Assembly (NCBI GenBank): GCA_002179805.1
Contig: NAVB01000353.1
Coordinates: 1-35,947, forward strand
Source: Acanthamoeba lenticulata
Taxonomy: Eukaryota > Discosea > Longamoebia > Acanthamoebidae
Direction: 5' to 3'
Length of the DNA stretch: 35,947 nucleotides
In this document: one piece after another, positions 1 to 9,904 of the stretch
Layout of the letters: every line of letters begins with the position of its first letter
Position numbering within the stretch: position 1 is the first letter of the stretch
The notes under the pieces: generated by a model
Databases searched by the model: none
Told to the model about the DNA's origin: nothing
What the model saw: the letters and a program-made list of their open reading frames with translations, nothing else
Program-made: the position numbers and the translations under genes

Positions 1-44
1 AAGACTATTAAATAAATTTTACGAGTGTGTTTTGTGTGTGTGAA

Positions 45-3000
45 TTACCGCTGGATGACGTCCTTGGCGTAGGCAAGGAGCTCCTTCTGGACCTTCTGCT
101 CGCGGATGAACTTGTCGGCGCCCTTGCCCAGGGCCTTGTACAGCTCGCCGGTCCCGCTCCGCTCGCGCTCGGCATCGGCCACGGACGCCAGATGGCGGCC
201 GCGGGGCGACCGGTCCTGCTGGGTGGGAATCCGCTGGGTCTCGCTCGAGAGCGCTCGTGGGAGGTGGATATCGGCCCCGAGCGACAAGAAGCGGAAGAAC
301 TCGCCCGAGCTCTTCAGGTCCGACATCGGTTGCTCGTGCTTCAGTCGCTGCCTTTCCTCCTCCTTGGCCGCTGTAAGAGAGAATTTCAGGAATTCCGAAC
401 AAAATCGAACATAAAAAAGAATTGAAAATAACCTTGGATGACGATGCCGAGGGGGAAAGAAGTCCAGCGGTTGTTGGCCAGGTTGAGCGAGGTCAGGGAG
501 TAGGGGAAGTAGCCCGGTTTCGTGCTGGCGTCGCTCAAGTCATTGGAGCCGAGGTCAAGCTTCTTCAAATTCCGCATAAGGCACAATGACGCTGGCAGTC
601 TGCAAGCAGGAATGTCAAATATGCAAATATGTACACATTTAGCGCGCCCAACGCCTCACATCCACCACGCCGTACCGCGTGAGCTTGTTACCAAAGAGGA
701 CCAAACGCTCGAGGGCGTGGAGGTAGCAAATGTAGGACGGCACGGCGGTGATGTTGCACAACGAAAGATTGAGGCTCGTCAACGACCGCAGCTGTGTGTG
801 GAGCGGTGAGCACAAGGCGGCTCTGGTGGCGAGAGGCGAGGAGGCGTACGTGGCAGATCGAGCGCGGGACGGTGACGAGGTTGTTCTGGCTCAGCGACAG
901 GTCCGTCAGCACCTTGAGATTCCGCATGCCTGCGACGTTCATCATAACACTTCACATGTGAGACGTGCGACTCCAACAACTGGGCCAGCCGGGAAGGCGA
1001 GAGAGACCTTCAAACGAGAGCGGCTCGATCTTCTCGAGGACGCAGCCCTGGCGGTCGTGGATGACGATGGGATTCGATGTGAGCAGGTTGTCGTCGAGCT
1101 TGAGCTTCTTGAGATTCGAGCCGATCTCCTTAATCTCGTCGGGCACGAAGATCACCTTGCGTGGGAACGAGCGCGACATGTTCAAGCTTCCCAACTGCGC
1201 AGTTCACACCAACACGCATCATGGCCGCGACGTCCTAGGGATGAGCCAAAGAGAGACTCCACTTGCGCTACTGAGGCTGATGTGTGCGTACCTTGTCCTC
1301 AGAGGCCTCCAGGGCGGCCATGTAGTCTGTGATCTGCTTTGTCCACCTCCGCCGCTGCTCGATGATAGGCAGGCGGGCCTGGAACGCAATAGTCATCATT
1401 AAAATAACGATATTTAAAATGTTAAATAAAAACAAAAAATGTGTTTAATTCTTTTGAAAATTTTGGCAAGGAGCGCACCTCGGCCAGCTTGCGGGCCGCC
1501 TGGTATTCCTGGTATGACTCGTAGAGGTCGATCAGGTCCTGCGCGAGTACGGAAATGAACCACGATCAGCCAGGTGAGAGGAGGAACGCCGGGTTTGGAT
1601 GCCGCACTTCGTCGGGGTCGTCGACCACAGGCGACGCGGCGGCGCCACGGGGCGACGTGAAGAGCGACGAGCGGGCAGTAGGCACGGTTGGCTGCGACGC
1701 GTTGAGCAAACGCGCGATGCGCGGCTTGCCCTGTCCGCCGCCGCTGGCCGCGGTCGCCGTTGGCGTCATTGGGGTGGTCGTCGTCGTGAACAGGTCGCCT
1801 CCGCGGCTGTGGGCGGTGGACATGGTGCTGCCGGCGCTCTTTCGCAGGAGGCCGCCAGGGCCCGGCGCCCGCGGCGGCGAGCGGGAGGCCGCGGTCGTGG
1901 TCAGCTCCATCAAGGGCGACAGCGGCTTGGTGCTCGCTGGAGCCGCGCCGGCGCCGGCGACGTTAGTCCGCGCTGCCGGCCAGAGCGGAGCGTGAGGGCG
2001 TGGGCGGTGGCCGTACACGAGAAGCCCGGCTTGTGGGCGCGCTTGAGCTCGGCCTTGGCCAGCGGGTTGCGTGCGGCGAGCTTCTTGAAGGCCTTGGTCT
2101 TGGCCACGGTCTTGAACCGGAAGCTGATCCACAGCTCGACCTTGACTCGGAGCTCGCTGAGCACGCCCGACGACCGGCGCACGCTGAGGAGCTTGTCGTA
2201 GATGTGGCTCACGTTCTGCACCGTCAGCGAGTCCAAGAGGACCTGCGCCAGCACGAGGACAGCAACCACGACGGCGAGGAAGAGGGTGCTCAGCCTCAAG
2301 ACAAAGGAGAAAGGGCTCACGTGGCGATGTACCTGAGCGCAGAGGTTGGCCAAGTGGGTCATCTCAAAGTCCAACGCCAGGAGGAACAGCCCCAGCGCGT
2401 TCGACTCCGTGATCTCCGCCTCGTCTTTGTACATATATCTGCTCGCCGACATAAGTTTTTTTTTCCAACAAATAATTTAATAAGATAGAAGGGGAGGTCG
2501 TACGAGAACATGAGGTAGTAGAGGTCGAATAAGAGGAGGTCGCCGGCGAACGCTTTGGACTTTTTCTTGGCCTTTTTGGGCAACTTGGCGTTGGGCGATT
2601 TGTTCGGCGCCGTTGTCGTCGTGGCCGAGTAGGCAAAGTCGCTGTGGGGCGAGAGCGACGGCGACGACGCCGAGCGCGTCATGCCCGAGCCGGGGAAGAG
2701 CTCGGCCGCCTGGAGGCACGGCGAGTGGACAAGCGTGATGAAGATGATGGTCGGGGCCGACGCCGTCGTTGTCGGTGCCACACGCTGGGGCTCGACGAGC
2801 ACCAGAGACTTCTTGCCGCCGCCGCCACCGCCGTTGTAGCCGTCATCGTGGCTGTCATCCCACGCCTGGCAGGCCGCCAGATTGGCGTCGTAGTCGGCGA
2901 TGATGTCGTGCCACTGCACGCTGCGGGCCGACAGGACGGCCTTGTGCGCGTGGATCTCCTGCCCGTCGATGATGATCGTGATGTCGCTTGATTGGAAATT

Positions 3001-5280
3001 CATTTCACCGGTCAGTACGCTGCGGACCAATCTCTCGACAAGAAATGGGGCGGTACCTGAGCATCTTGGAGTCGAAAAAGAGGCCCAGCGCGCCGCTCGG
3101 CCGACGTTGCTCGAGCACCTGCGTGTAGTCTGCGTATATAGATAGCTCGGTTGTGAGTCGAAAGGTCAAAGGGGGCAAGCCAGGACGCGAGCGCTCGCGT
3201 ACCGTGGCCCTGGAGGAAGGCCTTGGTCACCGCGGCGAGGCTATCCACGCGCAGTTTGACCGCCGCGTTGTGCAACCGGATAAAGGCCCGCATGTCTGCG
3301 GCGCGCCACGGACGCTGAGGTCGAGAAATCCAAAGAAACAAAAGAATGTAAAGAATAAAAATAGAAAGTACCAGTGATCTCGGGCTTGGGGAAGATGCCA
3401 GCGTAGATCCAGTCCAGCACTGCTCGGAACGTCTCTTCGTCCACGCCATGCACGCTCTTGCGCTTGTAGCCCTCTCGTATCACGCTCTGAAAACATAATG
3501 ATTTATTATTGTTTGATAAAATATACTGTATCATCAATTTATTTAAATGAAAAGATTAAAATAAAGAAATTAATGACCGCTTTTCATACCTTCATGAAGC
3601 GCGGGCTGTGCGCCGTGAGGATGACGGAGTGGGCCGGGACGACGCCCTCGTGGCCCAGGTCGAACTCGATGTCGCTGCAGCGGCGCTCGCCGACCAACGA
3701 CCAGAAGTCGTGCCCGTAGGTCGACGACACCTGAATCAATTGATTGCAAAGCCAGCGGGCCGTCGTCAGTTCCACCCAATGGCGGGCAAGAAGACGAGAG
3801 TTGGCGCGTACGAGGGTCATGGGCGGGAGCGTCGGGATCCGCTTGGCCTTGACCTTGGCCCGCGCGGCCTTCTTTTGGGCCCACTCCTGCCGTAGTTCTG
3901 GCGGATCCTGCGACGTGGCCGCCCGGATGCACTGCTCGATGTTGAACTGCACTCACGGAACGACGACGGCGACGACGACAACGTTGAGCGCGAGCGGTAT
4001 GTCACACAAGGACGAGAAAGGATTGTACTCGTGTACGAGCCGACGTCTCAAAGAAGGTCGCCTCGTAGGTCTGCGCCAGCAGGTCGGCCTCGGCATAGGA
4101 GACTGCAGGGGGGGGGGCGCAAGGACAAGCACGCAACTGGGGTCAGCCCAAGCTAGGCCAGGCCAGGCCAGAACGTTGTCAATCCTACGCACCCTCGCGC
4201 TGGTCCTCCCGGTCCGCCTTGTTCTAGATGAAGACGGACAGAGGGTGAGCCACAAACATGCACAACAACACACGCGCATGACGGAATGCGAGGAATGCGT
4301 AACGCGTACCCCGACGATGACGACAGGACCCATGGGTTCGCCCTGCGCGTGTGTGGACGAGAAGAACTCTTGTCAGTTTTGGGCAGTCTAGGGCAAGCGG
4401 ACGGGCTCATGTACTTTGACGCGCAGGATGCGCTCCATCCAGGCAGGGATGGAGTCGAACGAGGGACGCGACGCGATCGAGTAGACCACGATGTAGGCGC
4501 TGCACTCACCTGCAGAACACAACGCGAGCGGCCGTGTGACGTACGGGCGGGTGGTGAGCGCTCAAGCACCAACGATAAAATAAAATAAAGCATATATTAA
4601 TTATATATTAAAATTGTGAGAAAGCGGCTCCGTACGGATGACTTGGTCACTCCAGCCCCAGTCCTCCGACTCCACGTTGTCAAACAGATACACGACCCGG
4701 TACTGGCCGTCCATGAGGCAATGATAGCTGTGACGCACACCACACAACGTGCATAGAGGGTGTCATGATCACAAGGCAAGGACAAGGACAAGGGGGTCAG
4801 GAGGGTGCGTGTTGTGTAGCGAGCGCGGCTACATACTCATATTTGCCATCGGGTGACTCGAGCTCTGTGGTGCAGCGAATTCACACGGAATAAATGACGG
4901 CAAAAGTGCACGCGGTTCCGGAACCCGGAGGCGAAAGCAGCCCAGGAACAAGAAGAAGCAGCAACAAGAAGACGAGATTAACTTTGAGACCCGCAAGTGG
5001 CAGCAGGTGGGCGAAGCCGCAAAAGGGGGGCGGGCAGGGGGCAGCGCACCAAGAAAGGCATTGTGGACCAGTTGAATGATAATGCTGGTCTTAAGAGGGG
5101 AGGGTTGGACAACACGGCAGGGGAGGTGGTGTGGTTAATCCAATGCTTTGTGCGTGTTTGCAAGCGTCGTTGTGGGAACTGGGCGCCTGTATCCCGCTGA
5201 AAGAGGGTATATAAAGGTATAGGTACCTTGCCCACGCCAGCGTCGCCCAGCAAGAGCACCTTGCTATGCGGCTTCTCCAT
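45..5280 (-). CDS. RGK/Ras-like GTPase fused to two BTB domains and leucine-rich repeats
   Basis: Multi-exon gene. The start is the ATG at 5278-5280 and the stop is at 45-47. Exon 1 (5227-5280) encodes a P-loop ending GDAGVGK. Exon 2 (5050-5089) continues TSIIIQLVHNAF, and exon 3 is 4837-4864. Later exons give VVYLFDNVESEDWGW (about 4630-4710), SAYIVVYSIASRPSFD (about 4480-4500), GNKAD (G4, about 4225 and 4315) and ETSA followed by LQFNIEQC (G5, 4040 and 3950). The G3 region and the ETSA-LQxN segment resemble the RGK (Rad/Gem/Kir) family more than Rho. BTB 1 lies at about 3730-3380 (SDIEFDLGHEGVVPAHSVIL). BTB 2 lies at about 2990-2360, with a long Ser/Lys-rich insertion. A serine/threonine/proline-rich linker (about 1940-1566) and a short helical stretch follow, then about six LRRs (1180-430) and a charged C-terminus. 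The frame appears continuous across the joins checked. The layout recalls RhoBTB/RacA proteins, some of which act with Cullin-3, but that role is inferred here. Exons between 2000 and 1200 are the least certain. Confidence 0.8.
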
Positions 5281-5875
5281 TCTCTCAACACCACCCCGTT
5301 GTGGCCGCTTGTGCCGTGGGTGTGCGTGGGGAAGGTGTTATGTGTGGTTTGGGACGGCCAAAAGTGGGGCCGTGTGTTCCGTGCGCTCGCGGCAGTAAAA
5401 CTTTATTTGTGCCGACGATGGTCGGCACCGAAAAGTGCCAGCTGGCCGCAAGCCGCGCCCGGTTGGACGCACGCTGCTGGTGGGTGATCACGCCTAAGTT
5501 GCCCGCCAAGCGACTTGTCCCACCTGCGGGAGGTGGCAAGCCACCAGCCACGCCACCGATGCGATGAGGCCAGTTAGCCAGAAATATCCGGACATCAGCC
5601 TAAAGGTGGTGGAACCGGGAAAAAGCCGGGCGCGGTGGGGCAGACGCGGTTGCACCTTGGGCGCAACGACACAGCACCCGGGCCGGCTGCAGCATTGGCG
5701 AGAGAAAGACGACGATTTTTTGGAGGTTTCAGCCGAAGGCCCTCCAAGCATCGAAGCTCTCGTGTGTGGAAGGAAGGAAGAGAGGGGGTTTCAGGCCGAG
5801 GAAAAATCGATCGCCTTTCTTCGATATACAAGGCGTTGCACAGGCGAAAATTGATTCATAAATTCTTTCGCAATC
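5281..5875. other. Intergenic region between two divergent genes, with hairpin-forming repeats
   Basis: About 595 bp separate the GTPase-BTB-LRR start (minus) from the LIS1 start (plus), so both promoters should lie here. No convincing gene was seen; short ORFs on both strands lack family features. There are several short inverted repeats: GTGCCGAC at 5409-5416 with GTCGGCAC at 5421-5428, CCACCT/AGGTGG around 5520-5536, and GGTGGC-AA-GCCACC immediately after. I could not identify a TATA box with confidence. Confidence 0.5.
5409..5428. repeat. Perfect 8-bp inverted repeat with 4-nt loop
   Basis: GTGCCGAC, the spacer GATG, then GTCGGCAC. The arms are perfectly complementary. The repeat lies in the shared upstream region of the GTPase-BTB-LRR gene and LIS1. 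It could be a binding site for a dimeric regulator or a chance palindrome in GC-rich DNA. Confidence 0.45.
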
Positions 5876-8293
5876 ATGGAGATGACCAACAAGCAAAAAG
5901 ACGCACTGTACGTTGGCCCATCGTTTCTTCGTTGATGGTGTGACCTTGAATTTGTGCCAAATTTGTCTTTCTCTCCTCTGTTGGCCCGCATCATGTTTGC
6001 TATCACGCGTGGTGACGATACGCATCTGTGCCCCCATTTTTCACCAGCTTGACGAGCACTCGTTTCATTCAGCTTACCCCGCCCTCCTCCTGTGCACAGG
6101 AATAAAGCAGTGTTGGAATACCTGCGATCAGCGGGCTTCGCCAGGACAGTGGAGGCCTTTCAAGAAGAGTCTCTGGTTGATCCTGACCCCAAATCGGTGG
6201 GCCTTCTCGAAAAGAAATGGACCTCCGTTTTGCGGTTGCAAAAGAAGGTGCTTCTTCTCCTTCTTGCTACGCCGCGACATCTTTTATTCAGCCATTATTG
6301 GGAAAAAGATCCATTCCAGTTGTGCGCTGGCATCTGCCGTGGCGTTATCAATTTCAATTCCACGCTTGCCTCTTGCAGCTCGATTTCACCTCTCGCTGGC
6401 TCATCATTTTGCCTTTATAATTTGCTTTCAACTTTTCTTTACGCGTCCATCTTCATCTCTACTTCTACTTTCCATCTTTTCTGACGAGCGTGACGCCACA
6501 CACACGCACGCGCACAGATCATGGAGCTGGAGAGCAAGGTGACGCAGCTGCAGGAGGAGGTGGACAAGGGAGGCGGTGGTTCTGTCAAGAAGCAGAACGG
6601 GGAGCACATCCCTCGACCGCCCTGTAAATACACCCTCTCTGGCCACCGCAACAACATCAACTCTGTCCGGTACTTCTTTCATTCTCTTCCTCCTTCTTCT
6701 TCTTCTTCTTCATGCCTCCTTGTTGCTGGTCTCATCGCCATACGCTATGGTAATGATGTCCAGATTCCATCCGGTGTTCAACATCCTGGCGTCGGCGTCG
6801 GAGGACGCGACGATCATGCTGTGGGACTACGAGACGGGCGAGTTTGACCGAACGCTCAAGGGCCACACTCTGGCGGTGCAGGACATCGCCTTTGATCAGG
6901 CGGGCAAATTTTTAGGTTCGTCGTATTTTCTTTTCTTTGTTTGGCTTTCGAGTGCTCTTCTCATCATCATCTTCTTCTTCTTCTTCTTCTTCATGTTCAT
7001 GTCTCAGCTTCTTGCTCCGCCGATCTGTCGGTGAAGTTGTGGGACCTCTCGAGTTGGAAATGTATCAAAACGTTGCAGGTGCGCCTCCTCGCCACGTTGT
7101 GTTGATGAAAGTGATGGTTGGTGGTCGTAAAGTGGTGCTGACGTCACCATGGTTTAAACAGGGTCATGATCACAATGTGTCGGCGGTGGTGTTCTCGCCA
7201 ACGGGCGACCACATAATCTCGGCATCGCGAGACAAGACCGTCAAGGTCTGGGAAGTCTCCACCGGGTACCTGCCCTCTCCTTCGTCTTCTTTCGTTCTTT
7301 ATTCCCTTCGCTTTCGTTCTTTGCGTTTTATTTTATTTTATTTAAATTTTTACCATTTATTTGCGTTTATTAATTTATTAATTCATTTATATCATTTTTT
7401 CCAGGTATTGCGTGAAGACGCTGCAGCACGACGAGTGGGTGAAGCGCGTGGTGACGAGCGAGGACGGAGCCATGATCGTGACGGCCTCCTACGACCAGAC
7501 GATTCGCACGTGGGACCTGGCCAAGGGCGAGTGCACGGGCGTGTACCGGGGCCACGACCACGTCATCGAGACCATCGCCCTCTCGCCCGCCACCACGCCC
7601 TCCCTCGTCCAGGACACCGAAGCCGTACGCCCGCCCACCCCGCACACGCGCGCGCGTGTCGTGTCGTGCGCTCGTGTCGTGTCGTCTCACCACATCGCAC
7701 ACACGCGCAGGAGGCCAACGGGAACCACAGCAGGACGCGGACGGCCCGCACGCGAACGAAGGCCGGGAACAAGGGCGGGGCGGGCGCCTACATCGCGTCG
7801 GGCTCGAGGGACAAGACGATCAGGATCTGGGACACCCAGACCCAGCAGGAAGTCATGACCCTCGTACGCGCGCCTTTTGGCCTTGTGGTCTCTCTCGCGC
7901 GCCTGCCCTTGGCCTGACCTCAAAGCTTTGGGGATGTTGTGGCGGCGCCAGACGGGGCACGACAACTGGGTGCGGTCGGTGCTGTTCCACCCCAACGGGA
8001 AGTACCTGATCTCGGTCTCGGACGACAAGTCCATCATGATCTGGGACCTCGTACAGAGGCGCTGCATCAAGACGATACACGAGGTGCGTCCTTACCTGCT
8101 CTTCTCTCGTGTGTCGTGTGTGTGTGTGTGTGTGCGGCGCACGCACGCACGCACGCGCGAACAAACAAACTGACATGCACGCGACACGCAGGCGCATCCG
8201 CACTTTGTGTCGTGTGCGGACTGGAACAAGAGGTATCCTCTGCTGGCCACGGGCGGCGTCGACAACGCCATCAAGGTGTGGCCCGCCACATAA
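5876..8293 (+). CDS. LIS1: LIS1 (PAFAH1B1), dynein regulator with LisH and seven WD40 repeats
   Basis: LIS1 binds cytoplasmic dynein and NudE and controls dynein force production in nuclear positioning and organelle transport. The ten-exon model is 5876-5907, 6100-6247, 6518-6669, 6764-6915, 7008-7078, 7162-7265, 7405-7624, 7711-7863, 7952-8083 and 8192-8293, with every join in phase. The N-terminal LisH motif ([13 protein letters not shown]) is followed by the highly conserved [16 protein letters not shown], a short coiled coil ([14 protein letters not shown]), IPRPP and seven WD40 blades. Strongly conserved blades include [38 protein letters not shown] and [13 protein letters not shown]; the protein ends IKVWPAT. 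A variable Thr/Arg-rich loop (about 7711-7780) sits where animal LIS1 also varies. Introns contain TTC microsatellites (6690-6712, 6961-6994) and GT/CACG repeats (8115-8155). The start is fixed by the short first exon, [11 protein letters not shown], which aligns with the family N-terminus. Confidence 0.96.
6690..6994 (+). repeat. TTC microsatellites in LIS1 introns
   Basis: TTC/TTCTTCTTC runs at about 6690-6712 and 6961-6994 fall in introns 3 and 4 of LIS1. They form the pyrimidine-rich stretches before the 3' splice sites. They have no coding role in the spliced model. Confidence 0.7.
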
Positions 8294-8586
8294 CTCTTTT
8301 GAAGTGGCCAGATGGACGGAAGAGGAGGAGGAGGAGGACGGAGAAGAGAACAACAAAGAAGAGGAGGAAGAGGAAGGAGGAGGAGAAGCAGAGAGGAGAA
8401 GAGAGGCCACAAAAGTGCACGTTGAGAGGAAGAAGAACAAAAGCGCGTTGTATTTCACTTGTGGTCGTGTGTGTGTGTGTGGGCAACATCAAGGAACAAA
8501 ACATTTATTTGGTGATCGTGTGCGCTGTACATGAACAAGAAGAATGAGAAGAATGACGAGAGGAACAAAGAGAGATCGAGTCTTGG

Positions 8587-9474
8587 TCATGGCGTGGAGC
8601 AACTGCGCTCGAGGGACGGCCGAGACGGAGCCGAGCGCGGGCTCAGCCGAAGCAGGATCGGGTCCACGAGCTCCGCCAGCATCTGCTCGACGACCGTAGT
8701 CGGTCGTTCAATAAATGATGATGAAGTAGAAGAAGGGATGGCCGCCTGCGTCAGGGCCGTGTGGTCTGGCGAGCGCCAAAGGGTCAGCGCCATGCCTGTG
8801 TTGATGTTGTGGTGGCCGCTCTGCGGCTGGACGCCGGAGACGACGAGGACGTGCCCTCGCGTGCGCGTAAACATCACCACCCGGCTTCCGGGTGTTGAGG
8901 TGCTCAAGTGGTGGAAGAGCAAGGAGCAGGGCATGTGGTAGCGCCAACACGAGGGCGAAGAGGGCGACGAATACTTGGTCCGCACGACTGCTTTGCGGTT
9001 GTGGGACGAGAACGCTTGCATGAGCTCGACCCCAGGGAAGCAGGTGAGGCTCACCAGTTGCGGGCCTGTCGACTGCGTGCAGGTGTTGCCGTTGGTGTTG
9101 CCCGCTTGGCTGTAATTGTACAGGTGGACGCTGCTCCATTCGGGCGTGGAGCCGCCGACGAACCCGGCCTTGAGCTTGGCCTTGAGGCCTCCTCCCGGAT
9201 GGCGCTGATTCTGGCCCGAGAGGATGCCAATGATCGTGCGCAGGTGCACGGCGGACTCGTCGGCGTCCGCGCCGGTGTCTTCGTCGACGTCGGAGCGCCA
9301 CGAGAAGTCCATGGCGTCTCCTTCTGGCCCGTCGTCGACCTGGCGCCGACTGAGATAGGTGGGAGAAAGCGGAGGCGAGGCCAACTGGATCAGGCTGCTG
9401 CTGTGGCTTAGTCGGCGTCTCATGGTGGGCCGAGGAGGACAGGCCTGTGGTTGCTGCTGTTGGCGGCTGGTCAT
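8587..9474 (-). CDS. Hypothetical protein, 295 residues, no recognised domain
   Basis: Uninterrupted reading frame from the ATG at 9472-9474 to the stop at 8587. I do not recognise the product. The N-terminal third is Gln/Pro/Ser-rich and probably disordered. It is followed by an acidic stretch (DVDEDTGADADES) and a basic glycine-rich segment (GGGLKAKLKAGFVGG). The middle (TPEWSSVHLYNYSQAGNTNG) and the segment around VVMFTRTRGHVLVVSGVQ look like folded protein with beta-strand character. No signal peptide or convincing membrane segment is evident. The gene is convergent with LIS1, about 290 bp from its stop. Without homology the start is uncertain, and an unrecognised intron is possible. The opposite strand also carries an open frame (8908-9411), but its composition looks like a strand shadow. 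Confidence 0.45.
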   Translation of the reverse strand: MTSRQQQQPQACPPRPTMRRRLSHSSSLIQLASPPLSPTYLSRRQVDDGPEGDAMDFSWRSDVDEDTGADADESAVHLRTIIGILSGQNQRHPGGGLKAKLKAGFVGGSTPEWSSVHLYNYSQAGNTNGNTCTQSTGPQLVSLTCFPGVELMQAFSSHNRKAVVRTKYSSPSSPSCWRYHMPCSLLFHHLSTSTPGSRVVMFTRTRGHVLVVSGVQPQSGHHNINTGMALTLWRSPDHTALTQAAIPSSTSSSFIERPTTVVEQMLAELVDPILLRLSPRSAPSRPSLERSCSTP

Positions 9475-9904
9475 GAGAAGTGTGTGCGTGTGTGCAAAGC
9501 CGTTGGAAGTTTGACAAGTGAACCTGTCTGTGGGTCAACTGCGCCAACTGCCTGGCCGGTAGCTGTGGGCAGTTGTGATCTGGGAGGGTCGTTGTCTCAT
9601 GTAGAGAGCAGGATTTGGAGCAGATAGATCGTTTAAGTAGGACTTGTCCGCGGATACTTTGGCGGTTGCGTGGAATCTCTAAAAAGGACAGGCGTGACTG
9701 TTTAACACGTTACAAAAGGACAGCGGCTCTTGGACTTTGCCAGGAACCACGATCTACGGCACCACGCAGCTAGATGACGCCAAAATAGATCCATTTCTGT
9801 ACTTTTACTTCTTTTCCTTCAAGCACATAAATAAATAAAAAAGCATAAATAGTATTACGATTTTGAAAAGAGGAAAAAATAATAATAAATGTCATTTGGC
9901 CGGT
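9475..9904. other. Intergenic region, no gene seen
   Basis: This stretch lies upstream of the hypothetical gene at 8587-9474 (minus) and downstream of the START-NRPS gene (minus). The part nearest the NRPS stop (9790-9900) is AT-rich, with several AATAAA-like and TTTATT-like elements, as expected of a minus-strand 3' end. I see no RNA gene or repeat. Confidence 0.5.

Noticed and set aside
1566..2132. Plus-strand Arg/Gly-rich frame at 1599-2201 as a separate gene
   Set aside because: It is opposite the Ser/Thr/Pro linker of the BTB-LRR protein, and its Arg-rich composition is what GC-rich coding DNA gives on the other strand.
5205..5220. TATA-like sequence (GTATATAAAGG)
   Set aside because: It lies inside the first intron of the minus-strand GTPase gene, pointing the wrong way for that gene and about 660 bp from the LIS1 start.
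8115..8160. GT and CACG dinucleotide repeats as a functional element
   Set aside because: They sit in the last intron of LIS1 and look like an ordinary microsatellite.
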